A stretch of 64,000 nt of DNA. It comes from Dermanyssus gallinae. Its lineage: Eukaryota > Arthropoda > Arachnida > Mesostigmata > Dermanyssidae. A model generated the notes under the pieces. The model was given only the letters and a program-made list of their open reading frames with translations, ran no database searches and was not told the origin of the DNA. Positions 55,371 through 64,000 of the stretch are shown one piece after another (the first letter of the stretch is position 1; each line of letters starts with the position of its first letter). Position numbers and translations under genes: made by a program. The stretch is taken from NCBI GenBank assembly GCA_003439945.1, contig QVRM01006121.1, positions 37,501 through 101,500 on the forward strand. The letters run 5' to 3'.

Positions 55371-56853
55371 TCACCGATCGGACTGGCCGGGTTGTTTACA
55401 TGTACATATACGAGTAATGTCCACGCGACGATTGGCTAATTGGCCGGGACCGTGCATCAGTGCAATACTGGTTTTACTGGGTGTCGGATAACTAGTAGTG
55501 GCTTAAGCAGAATCACTTTCAAAGTCGAAATCTTCGTCGACCCTAGCTAGCTATGCAGACAATCTTCATTGAGAAGCGTGCGCAGTGGATAAAGTGCTTG
55601 AAGATGTTGATCTATTAGAGACATCCTTTCTCTGTATGCTGTAAGCTGGGACCGTTTGATGACATGGGGGGTCGGGACTCATTTATTGCTTACAGGGCTA
55701 CAATAAAAATAACTCTTTTACTTTACTTTATACCAAACTCCTTCACCGTTTACAGGGCTACAATTCCATATACGCCTGCCGACCTGGGCGTGAGATTAGA
55801 GGTCTTGCAATCTATGCGCCGTCTGATCTGTGCGAGCAACCTTATGGATATCAGTCTCAGGTCAAGCCATTACATGTTTACCCTATCCGTGAATTTTGAA
55901 GATCCGAAGAAAAATAAGTAGACAAAAAATAGGGCACAAGGACTCGTAGACAGTACGAGACAGTACTAATATGATTTCAAATATTTTCATGCCATTTATT
56001 AAGCTTATCTATCAAAATTCATGTAGGTTTTTATTACTGCCCTTTCTCTCTCTCTTACTTATGAAAAGCTATTCACCTGGTCTAAGGAAACACGGCTTAA
56101 ATTGTCACCATGTGCAGATAGATCAGCTAATTAATAAATTCTAATAAGACACGATCGTCGGGCATTCTCGTGGAGACCCTTCACGATGACCAATTCCGTA
56201 CTTTCCGACGCGACCTGAGACTCACTTGGGCCACCGGAGGCTCCATGGCGAAAGACTAGGGCGGTTTCAAGACGCTGTCACTAGAATGCACTGGTTCTCA
56301 GCTCGTGGCTCAGATGATGATTTACCAGTCGCACAGTAGGGAGCTTTGACATTTGTACACCGTTCGTGTCAAAGAACTTAAATCGTGTTTCTTGGTTTAG
56401 TCATGAGCTGACATAGTTGAGTCGTGCGGTTGACAGAGCACTTCATCGATGGCTCTGCAAACGGACCGTAACGAACAGGGAGACGCTGTAACGGTGGCAG
56501 GCAAATTGCATAAAGAGCCTTTGGGAAATTCGGGAAACAAATGGAAGAAAACGAGGGAGGCCAACTTTGAATAGTTTGGAGCTGTCCGTAATTGTAAACT
56601 TGTGAGCGTCTCTTAATAAAATCGGCGGCCGTGGTAACAGAAAGGCTACGATATCATTTCCATGCATTTTTCTTTAGCGCTCTTACAGCTCAAAAACTGC
56701 AATGTGCTGCGTGGTGTGAAGTCGGGTCTATTTGATGCCTGGGTAAACGTACTTGCTTGATTACAGTTGAACTTAATCGAAGCGTTGATAGACATCATAA
56801 TATCTAGCTGTGATTACTGACGAGTCTATCAGCACCGGGGTAGTCTATTACAT
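55371..56853. other. Stretch without clear gene
   Basis: Ordinary sequence. TTACAGGGCTACAAT occurs twice about 60 bases apart (55691 and 55752). Around 56375-56460 one plus frame reads NRVSWFSHELT and LSRAVDRALHRW, faintly like the segment between endonuclease and RT of jockey/CR1-type elements, so the retrotransposon at 56854 might extend upstream; this is too weak to annotate. Confidence 0.4.
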
Positions 56854-57745
56854 TCGGGGTTTCGGGGTATCCCAAAACTCTTACAGACATACAAAGTCGT
56901 TTTAATCTACACATCTTTCGTCTTACGCAGCGTTTGGTATATGCGGATAAAGCAACTCCGCTATTTCGAATCTCGCCTGCTGAGCTTTTAAACGGTCTGG
57001 TTAATCTTGGGTTTATGGAAGCAAGTCTCGAAACGATAGCGTTAAACTTCAAACTGTTTGGTCTTGTCGTAAATCTGATCAATACAAAACTCGTCTCGTT
57101 TTACACCCCTCAGCATAGTTTAGCGAGGCTGAAACTGTACACGGGTAATATATTTCTTCAAGCGAAAGGTATGGCTATCCCTCTCAGTCGAATGGTATAA
57201 TGTCTCGGTTTTACGTTTCATGAGAACGTGGCATCGAACAGATGCGTTTGATTAAGCGTTACGATCTGCGGTACTGTTGTAGCATTGCTGGCGCGTCTGA
57301 GGAAGGCCAAAGTCTCCCGCGTTATCTAGGTTCTTGTGTACAGGGCACTCCTGGAATCCCGATTCTCACTTACAAAATCACTATATGGGGCGCATGCTAC
57401 CACCTACTCGTCAGGTCTTTACTCGTTACGGGGGACTCAGAACAATGCTGTGCGGGCCATTACTGGTCTGTCTCATCGAGACGAAGTGTTGCTATAGTAC
57501 GGCAGACTTGGATTATTCAAACTCGGTGGGCTGGCATGTTTAAGGTTAGTCGTGCTCACTTCCTTCAGAATTCGACTGTTCAGTTAACCCTTCATGTCAT
57601 AGCAGTATGAGGGTTCCCAGATTCAGCTTGACCTTAACGCTGCACTCTCTAGCTTCTGCATGCTGTTAAAAGTAACGCGGGAACTTCCGCGATACAAGGC
57701 AAGTCGGCGTCTTTAGAAGACGTTTGGTCATGATGCTGAACGTGG
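56854..57745 (+). mobile_element. Jockey/CR1-like retrotransposon remnant (RT palm to C-terminus)
   Basis: The plus frame reads a degenerate motif B region, then YADKATPLFRISPAELLNGL, where the catalytic YADD has become YADK (56938-56949), then FGLVVNLINTKLVSF, CLGFTFHENV (about 57200-57230). After stops and shifts, the C-terminal block VYRALLESRFSLTKSLYG, then NAVRAITGLSHRDEVLL and RLGLFKLGGLACLRLVVL, is characteristic of jockey/CR1-type ORF2 ends (LPxFxY...YG...W, QKRAIR). Inactive. Confidence 0.8.
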
Positions 57746-58753
57746 AAAACAGTAACTTCTAGTTTTAACAGTGTGTGTGTTGGTATTTGTGCATATGAAC
57801 AGAAGTAGTGCTGTGATATGTGTCCATATTGAAATGCATATGTGTAACATAAGTATGCGGATATGTAATTTATCCTGTAGTTTACCAGAATCCTGTAGTA
57901 TTTGCATTTAACGTATGGATGTACTCGTGTTTTAGTCATGGGTTATTTACTATATGTACATTGTGGGTAAATATCATGTACGCAATACTGTTCCACAATT
58001 TTGACGCATTGCCTGTAAGAGAGTATGCCATTGAACGATTATTAGTAAATATATAGGGAGAGAGAGAGAGTGACAGGATTGTGAGAAGAACTTCTCGAGG
58101 TGATTTCGATATACATTGGTGGTGCTTAAATTGGTAAGAGTCGACCAGTATTATTATTAATTATATGTGGATTCTTAAGTGGTTAAATTTTCCAAATTTC
58201 AAATTAACTACTATTAGCTAGAATACAGACAGTATAATCTGGAAAAGTCATAGTATTTTAAAGTAAATTACGACCTTGACACATGTTGTGACAGATTGCC
58301 TGCAAAAGAGCATGTTTATAAAACGACTAAGTAATTGAAACTTTGTCAGTCGAAGCGGTGCCATAGTATCCGAGGGTAAAGCACGACACATAAGACACGG
58401 TCCCTTGAATGCTATTTAGAGCTTCTGACATTGCTCGGTAACCATTGATACGCGTTTGAGAATGACAACAATACCCGCCTTGTAGATGCAAGCACGAGAA
58501 TGATTTGCACATTTTTATTTGATACTTTCTTTACACCAAAAAAATTTCCTGTGAGCAACGTTTATTTTGGTAAAACTGCTATATGTTTTTCTTTGTTTCG
58601 ACAGTCAAATGTTTTTAAGGTTTACATTCCCTGGATCGTTTTTCTAGCCGCAAAGGACTAATTCTTTTTTTTTAATTTTAAAATTAACTGCGATAGCTAA
58701 TCTAAGACTAACAACACAACATTAGTTTCTTGGCAGTATCTATAGTATCGTTG

Positions 58754-58756
<3 letters not shown>
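57746..58756. other. Stretch without recognisable gene
   Basis: AT-rich ordinary sequence with a short AG tract (58058-58070). Nothing recognised on either strand. Confidence 0.45.

Positions 58757-58801
<45 letters not shown>
58757..58801. repeat. (TA)n array
   Basis: About 45 bases of TA with one TG; it directly precedes the clade R retrotransposon fragment. Confidence 0.9.
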
Positions 58802-58802
<1 letters not shown>

Positions 58803-59729
58803 TCTCGATAGCAGGGGTAAACCGCCTGCTGCGTAGGATTGACTTGACGCAAGATATAAATCTTTTAGAACAATTGAACCTGACCTAAGTTTACCAGAGA
58901 CAGCTCGCAGGCAAACCCTTCTGCCCGTGGCCAAAGGAGGCCTAAGCATTCCAGACGTTGTCTTGGTCGCAGCTCTCGCAGTGATGTCTAGTATCTGGCA
59001 AAGGGCGTCAAGGATACTAGATTTCCAACTACTATACAACTAGCCAATCTTGTCAATTCAGCAGAAGACAGGGTGGACAAAGCTCGGCTCCAAGCAGTTT
59101 CATCTAGTGGTGCTGGTGCATGGCTCAATGCTCTACCGAATGCTCCCGTTGGAACTCTCTTAGATGACTTTGTCGTCAGGATCTGCATTGGTCTTCGCCT
59201 TGGGATCTCTCTAGTCGAGGAACATGCGTGCAGCTGTGGCGAGAAGGTCTCAGCCCTAGGCCACCATGGCTCATTCTGCATCCGCAGCTTAGGCCGTAGG
59301 ACAAGACACGAACCTTTGAATGATATCCTAGCCCGTGCTCTAAGGTATTATGGCTACTCTTGTGTTCTCGCATCCGCAGGTTTGTATACAGACGACTCCT
59401 GTCGACCTGATGGGATGACCCTAACAGCCTTTGAGGGTGAGAGAACGCTCGTCTAGGACGCTATTGTAACTGACTGTTTAGCACCTTCAATAGTCAGTCA
59501 CGGCGCTACCCAGGCTGGTTATGCTGTTTCGCAGGCGGAAAAAAAATAGGTGTCGGAAGTATGCATCTATAGGAGACTCTATGTCCTTTTGCCTTTGAGA
59601 CCTTAGAGGGGCCAGGTAAAATTACTGAGGGAGTTATCACTAAGATATTCAAGTGTTCCAGATGTAGTTTGTCGTTACGTTCACTGGGGGGATAATTGTT
59701 TACATCTCGTTATGAGTTAAATAAAATTG
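58802..59729 (+). mobile_element. Non-LTR retrotransposon C-terminal region (clade R), copy 4
   Basis: Plus frames with stops and shifts give RIDLTQDINLLEQLNL, LLPVAKGGLSIPDVVLVAAL (about 58915-58975; the conserved LPxxxGGLGI block after RT), then the 127-codon frame at 59073-59453. That frame holds the zinc-binding block HACSCGEKVSALGHHGSFC, RHEPLNDILARALRYYGY and the endonuclease-like RPDGMTLTAF (about 59402-59431), followed after its TAG by DAIVTDCLAPS. A further frame shows CPFAFETLEGPGKI (about 59583-59624), the same ending as copies 1-3. The 3' UTR with AATAAA (59719-59724) is interrupted by the Tc1-like element at 59732. Confidence 0.8.
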
Positions 59730-59731
59730 TA

Positions 59732-59871
59732 GTGACTTGAAACACGAGATTCTTATATTTAACGCCGCTAGACCGCAAAAAAATAATAATGCGACTAGCA
59801 AGTTGCATGTCTTAACGAGTGAATTAAGCAGAATAACGACGTTTGTGCTCATTTCACGACTCGACAGTAAC
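59732..59871 (+). repeat. Left terminal inverted repeat of the Tc1-like element
   Basis: Pairs with 60878-61012 by hand alignment. The inner half (GTTTGTGCTCATTTCACG against GTTTGGGCTCATTTCACG) is best conserved. Confidence 0.75.
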
Positions 59872-59935
59872 AAAGACACACCTCCTTCTAGAAGTTTTTT
59901 TCTTTGTTAAAACGATAGGCTTATGCTGGCGCCTC

Positions 59936-60877
59936 ATGGGTGACGAAAATGCTCATATCAAGGCTTATAAGGACATTGGCCTATCTAATTGCGAAATTTC
60001 CCGTCGATACTGGCGTTGTCTCAAAGTAGTGAATACATTTGTTAATTCAGATAAAAATTACGCCGTAAAAAATAGTTCCGGGCGTCCAAATGCCATTCGG
60101 AACGAAGCAAGCTGCAATTCTGAAGAAAGCAACGACGGCAATTGCGGAGGCGGCCGACGTGCAAACGAACGTGCGAAATGTGCAAAACTTTCTCAGAAAG
60201 ACACAATGGCTCACGAGAAAAAAAAACAAAAAAACAACGATTGACCGCTGACCGATGAAAGCTCGTCTTGACTTCGCCCACGATACGATGTCATGGACCA
60301 CTGAGTGCCCACGATACGATAACATGGACCACTGAGTGACACAGAGTGCTCTTTTTGGATGAAAAAGTTTAACTTTGATGAACCGGATCGATTTAACTAT
60401 TATTTGCACGATGTCCGCAAGGAAGAACGAATTTTGTCAAAACGTCACTCAGGTGGCGATTCAGTGTTGATCTGGGCCGCTGTCGGGTATCATACGAAGT
60501 CGTCGATTGTGTTTTTAGACGGTCGTGTTTATTTGCCGCGCTATAGGGATTTACTAAAAGAGCAATCGGCGCATTTTGAGCTGATGGGAGGGCCAGACTT
60601 CGTTTTTCAATACGATAACGCCCCGAATCACACCGCCAGGCTGATCGGAGCTGCTTCGACCAACGTCACATTGAGGTCCTGCAGTCTCATCTCATCTTGA
60701 TATCATGCAGAATGTGTGAAGCTGGCTCGCACGATAAGATTACACCGACGAAAAACCATTTTTGAGGCTTGGGACGAGCTCTTGCAGGACGTCATCCAAA
60801 ATGTGTTCAACACTATACCAAACCGCATTTTTGAGGTTATCAGACTTAACGGGAAGTTTACTGAGTATTATGTATAG
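59936..60877 (+). pseudogene. Tc1-like transposase pseudogene
   Basis: From ATG at 59936 the frame reads the paired-like DNA-binding domain (KAYKDIGLSNCEISRRY, then KNYAVKNSSGRPNAI). After frameshifts come MKARLDFAHDTMSWTTE (60255-60305) and the first catalytic region LFLDE (near 60350), then FNFDEPDRFNYYLHDVRKE, FSKRHSGG-like SKRHSGGDSVLIWAAVGY, the second Asp in FQYDNAPNHTA (about 60604-60636), and the ending RIFEVIRLNGKFTEYYV. The block holding the third catalytic residue (SPDLNPIE in relatives) is replaced by a stop-containing patch, implying a small deletion. A 31-base tandem duplication (60276-60306 and 60307-60337) also breaks the frame. Inactive; usual length is about 340 residues. 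Confidence 0.85.
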
Positions 60878-61012
60878 TTGCTGGGTGCCGTGAAATGAGC
60901 CCAAACGCCGTTAATCCGCTCAGTTCACTTGTTAAGACACGTATCTTGCTAGTGGCATTATAATTTGTTCGCGGTGTAGCTGTGCCAAATGTGGAAATCT
61001 TGTGGTTCAGAG
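60878..61012 (-). repeat. Right terminal inverted repeat of the Tc1-like element
   Basis: Reverse complement of the left repeat with scattered substitutions. It starts immediately after the transposase stop codon. Confidence 0.75.
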
Positions 61013-61014
61013 TA

Positions 61015-64000
61015 ATCCGAGACCCCAAATGTCGATGGAAGTCTCCGCTGTTACTCTGTAAGCATGTATCACTGTGATCTTTATACGATTGGTTATAATA
61101 GATGTGTGAAATGTGGCAAACATGGGTGGCCCTATATTATTTTCAGGGACTGTATATATATATATATATATATATATGTGTCAGGAGCAACATTGCCTTA
61201 GGGGTGGTTTCAAATTTTGTTCTCAATTCATATAGATGCTTCGCCCGTATCTGTACAGGTTTGCTTCTCTGATAGGCGATACCACTTAATTAGAGAATAA
61301 AAGTAGTATGAGTACTACAGTACGCACATCGCACAACATTATTTTGTTTAAAAAGTGCTTTTGAACACCTTCAAACAGGCTAAGATAGTTTTTTTTTGGG
61401 GATACGGTTCTTATCACACAGCTGATCAGCTGATCAACAGTATGCTGACACCCAAGCTTTATAGAGTCTAATATGCACGTGTGAATATTGTACAAACGGC
61501 ACCTAAACAGGGCTATTTATAGGAGCGCCCTGGGTTTGACAGTGTTTTGGTTTGCCACATGGAGTTTAAGTGCCCCTTTGATCCTAAAGTGAGTGTCCGA
61601 TCATGATGACGTTGCTGGCGCGTCAGGACGTCCGGAAGGGTGTCGTTTACTAACAGTGATGTTTACTTTTCGTACTGATCATCTCGACACGTGGTATCGG
61701 TGAGGGCAGGTTCCAAGGTATGTGTCTTCTGTGAGACACAAGGCGGCTATTGCTCTATCATCGATGCGATCTGCTATCGTATTTACAAACTGCTGATAAG
61801 CTGATTTCGATAAGCGTCGTAAGTTTCTTTCGGAACTACGGAGAACGACCGCCTTCTAGTAAGATTACGGTAACGATAGGCCAAACGGGGAAGAGGGAAA
61901 AGCCTACAAGAGCCGCTCGTAATGACGCTGCTGACGAGTCAGTACGTGCTTCGAATGATAGCAAAACTATAATACGGAGCAATACGAGTGACTCTGGGAC
62001 ATCCACGGCTATGAAGGCCAATGATTGCATGCAGGGTGGTAATTGACTGTGCGTGGATGCACTACTCGGCACAGCTAAAATGGTTACGGATATGGAGTCT
62101 GTGTGGTTTGCTTGACAAGTAATAACACCCAGTCATCAACGACGGTGGGTCGTCCCAATGATTATCCTCCTCTGGTAGTACCACCCCCAAATGACACAGA
62201 TGCTGCCACCACAGCTGACAACTCAAATAGGGAATAGACATTGGCTACTTAAAGAACGTAACTAAGCGCGCTAAATCGTGGTCATAATCGTATCAAAGGT
62301 TTATTCCGGGCTTCGGTTTCATGCCGACTGGAACTCAATGCTAATGAGCAGCCCAATAATCCGTCTTCAGCGAGCTTGTTTTTTTCGAATATTCCCTGAG
62401 GCGAAGTTTGAATCTAATACCGGTTTATATTCATTATTGGTTTTACCTAGCTAAGAAAGCAAACGAGACGAATAAGACTCAGGTTGTGATATACATCCGT
62501 GTTTCTGGCGTGCGACAATTGTGATGGCAGTGTGGCCAGCCTAGCTGTTTAGCTGCAAGCTACTCTTATATGGCCAAATACTTTAACTGCAAAGATTCAC
62601 ATTCCCCTTCGTTAGAGGCCTGTTCCTTTTAAGGGCCGGTTTCTAACCTTAATCGGCGCGCTCTGCGTCCGGAGAAAAACAACTAGTAACAAAAGTTATG
62701 GCAACCTCAGGTTCTTATTGGCTACGCTGAAACTCCGCAAGGATTTCCTGACACTTCCTTTTGCCAAAGCAACGCAATATTAACGAGCACCACAAAATTC
62801 TCCTAAGCGCTTTGCAAACCTTAGGGATTATAAAGTCGTGCCTTCTCAGTTATCCGTATAAACATTAGCTTACATAGGCGGTCTGGTAAAACCTGGGTAC
62901 CTTAAGTCCCTGGCTGCCATACTGACTACCGAGGGGACTGGTCTCGACGTCGTGGCTCAGTGAATCTGATTGTGTTCTGCGCTCAATACACGGACCTAGT
63001 CTAAGTGCAGTCTGTAAATTAAATCGTTCAGGGGTTGGTGGAGGAGTCTTTGCTAAAAAAATCATCTAATGTATTTTCGTCTCAGGCTTTGAGTAGTTCT
63101 TATCGATTTGTTCAAAGGATGAGGTTACTCGACAGGAGTGGTAGAGGGCTTGAAAGTCATGCGATTGCTATTTGCTCATGTAGAGTAAACCACTGTGACA
63201 TTTTGTTAAACATTCTGTGGGAGCCACCGCTCAAAAACAACAGCTTGCCCTGAATTAGGTGCGTTTAACAGTCAACATTTGAGCAATCCCCACTCAGGCG
63301 GTACATATCATTCTTTGACGTGAGAGAATTAGAAGATTGCAGCCTATTCGATCAATCGTCCAACTTCAGAGGTCCCATATGTTCATTGGTCACATTGCTA
63401 ATACAAACTGTTTTGATAGTATTTAGGCAGCAGTGCCAGACACATGCTTACTTTCCTGACCATCCAGTTATCATCTCTGACATTATTAGTGGCTAACTGC
63501 AAGGCTCTACTAACGCCGGAAGTTCAGTCGGCCTGTAGGTGTTCTCATTAAGAAGCCTCAACCTCTGAGTTTCTGGACTATATCGATAGGGCTTCCTGGC
63601 CGAATTTCTATAATGCCTCTGACGACGATTTGGCATTTGAGGCTAGACGGCTCAAACTCATTTTTTTTTATATAATATATTCTTTACTATAACAGATCGG
63701 ACAGTTGTTTTGGGTGTTTGGGCGGGACACTTTCGTTCGCCGCTAGCGTCTACACTCTAAGGCACAACGTTAACAAGCTGCACCGTTGGTGCTGTAGATT
63801 TAGAACGCCTGATTGTGTCCTGGTTATATAACTACTATTCGCGCAGTTAAAACTACGTTTTATAAAAATAGTTTTGGTGCTTGAAAAACGTTTGTAGACG
63901 GTTATGGAATTTCATCGGTGAGGTATCTGGTAAGAGTCTTGACGCGGCAGAACTTCCGGTAGTTGTGCCCACGAAGTCTGGTCTTACGCATACAGATTCT
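61015..64000. other. Stretch without recognisable gene
   Basis: A TA tract lies at 61152-61176 and a short CAGCTGATCAGCTG palindrome at about 61421-61435. The frame 61750-62046 (98 codons, C-terminal half rich in Ser, Asp, Thr and Lys) matched nothing. No transposon domain or tRNA was recognised to the window end. Confidence 0.45.

Larger units (their letters stand above)
59732..61012 (+). mobile_element. Tc1-like transposon with long terminal inverted repeats
   Basis: Both ends align as inverted repeats of about 135-140 bases. Left end: GTGACTTGAAACACGAGATT, later GCGACTAGCAAG, TGTCTTAACGAGTGAA and GTGCTCATTTCACGAC. Right end reverse-complemented: CTCTGAACCACAAGATT, GCCACTAGCAAG, TGTCTTAACAAGTGAA and GGGCTCATTTCACGGC. 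A TA dinucleotide flanks each end (59730-59731 and 61013-61014), the expected Tc1 target duplication. Length is about 1,281 bases, normal for an autonomous Tc1-like element. It sits inside the 3' UTR of the clade R retrotransposon, so it is younger than that insertion. Arms are now about 75-80 percent identical, indicating an old copy. Confidence 0.8.

Noticed and set aside
55664..55921. Possible retrotransposon C-terminal piece (ADLGVRLEVLQSMRRLI)
   Set aside because: Similarity to RT C-terminal tails is too vague, and no neighbouring block supports it.
56375..56700. Upstream extension of the 56854 retrotransposon
   Set aside because: Only one weak block (SWFSHELT...LSRAVDRALHRW) fits; the sequence between it and the RT does not.
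61750..62046. 98-codon frame that might be a retrotransposon ORF1
   Set aside because: Ser/Asp/Lys-rich composition alone is not evidence; no zinc knuckle or coiled coil and no adjacent ORF2.

Overview
This is eukaryotic, animal-type DNA. Nothing bacterial is visible: no operons, no dense coding. The window is very rich in simple repeats ((TTG/CAA)n, (TA)n, (TAA)n, (GAT)n, G and C runs) and in decayed transposable elements: several kinds of non-LTR retrotransposon, mariner- and Tc1-type DNA transposons, and tRNA-derived SINEs. The one long retrotransposon ORF reminds me of elements that are common in tick and mite genomes. An arthropod, possibly a mite or tick, is my best guess; the window alone cannot prove it.

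I found no host gene that I can name. Apart from one retrotransposon ORF of 907 codons, long open frames are mostly by-products of trinucleotide or 27-bp repeats that lack stop codons. A few short ORFs (near 24.7-24.9 kb and 47.5-48.3 kb) are listed as weak candidates.

Layout. 0-5 kb: truncated SINE, a belt of (TTG)n arrays, a 27-bp minisatellite of 23 units and a 436-bp (TTG)n array. 5.3 kb: a 27-bp-stem hairpin. 6-7 kb: R1-like retrotransposon fragment, minus strand. 14.6-15.2 kb: a short shared repeat and a second R1-like fragment. 15.6-17.1 kb: (CAA)n minisatellite and (TTG)/(TA) arrays. 17.4-19.2 kb: tRNA-type SINE, a deleted mariner with both terminal repeats, and a second mariner transposase pseudogene. 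21.4 kb: SINE copy 2. 22.3-24.9 kb: GC-rich block, two small minisatellites, candidate exon. 28.6-29.1 kb: long foldback inverted repeat. 29.6-33.9 kb: three 3' ends of one retrotransposon clade tied to (TAA)n tracts. 35.4 kb: SINE copy 3. 36-40 kb: (TTG)n and (TA)n. 39-39.7, 43.6-44.6 and 56.9-57.7 kb: jockey/CR1-like reverse transcriptase remnants. 43.3 kb: perfect 26-bp-stem hairpin. 49.2-52.2 kb: nearly intact retrotransposon ORF2 with one visible stop. 54.7-55.4 kb: (GGGAGA)n tract beside a TTTATA-rich tract. 58.8-61.0 kb: retrotransposon 3' region interrupted by a Tc1-like element with about 140-bp terminal repeats and a TA target duplication. The last 3 kb are featureless to me.

Read as a whole, the window is a history of nested insertions. 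Elements often abut (TA)n or (TAA)n tracts, the DNA transposons are deletion- or stop-damaged, and at least one retrotransposon copy looks young. All alignments were done by eye, so percentages and boundaries are approximate.
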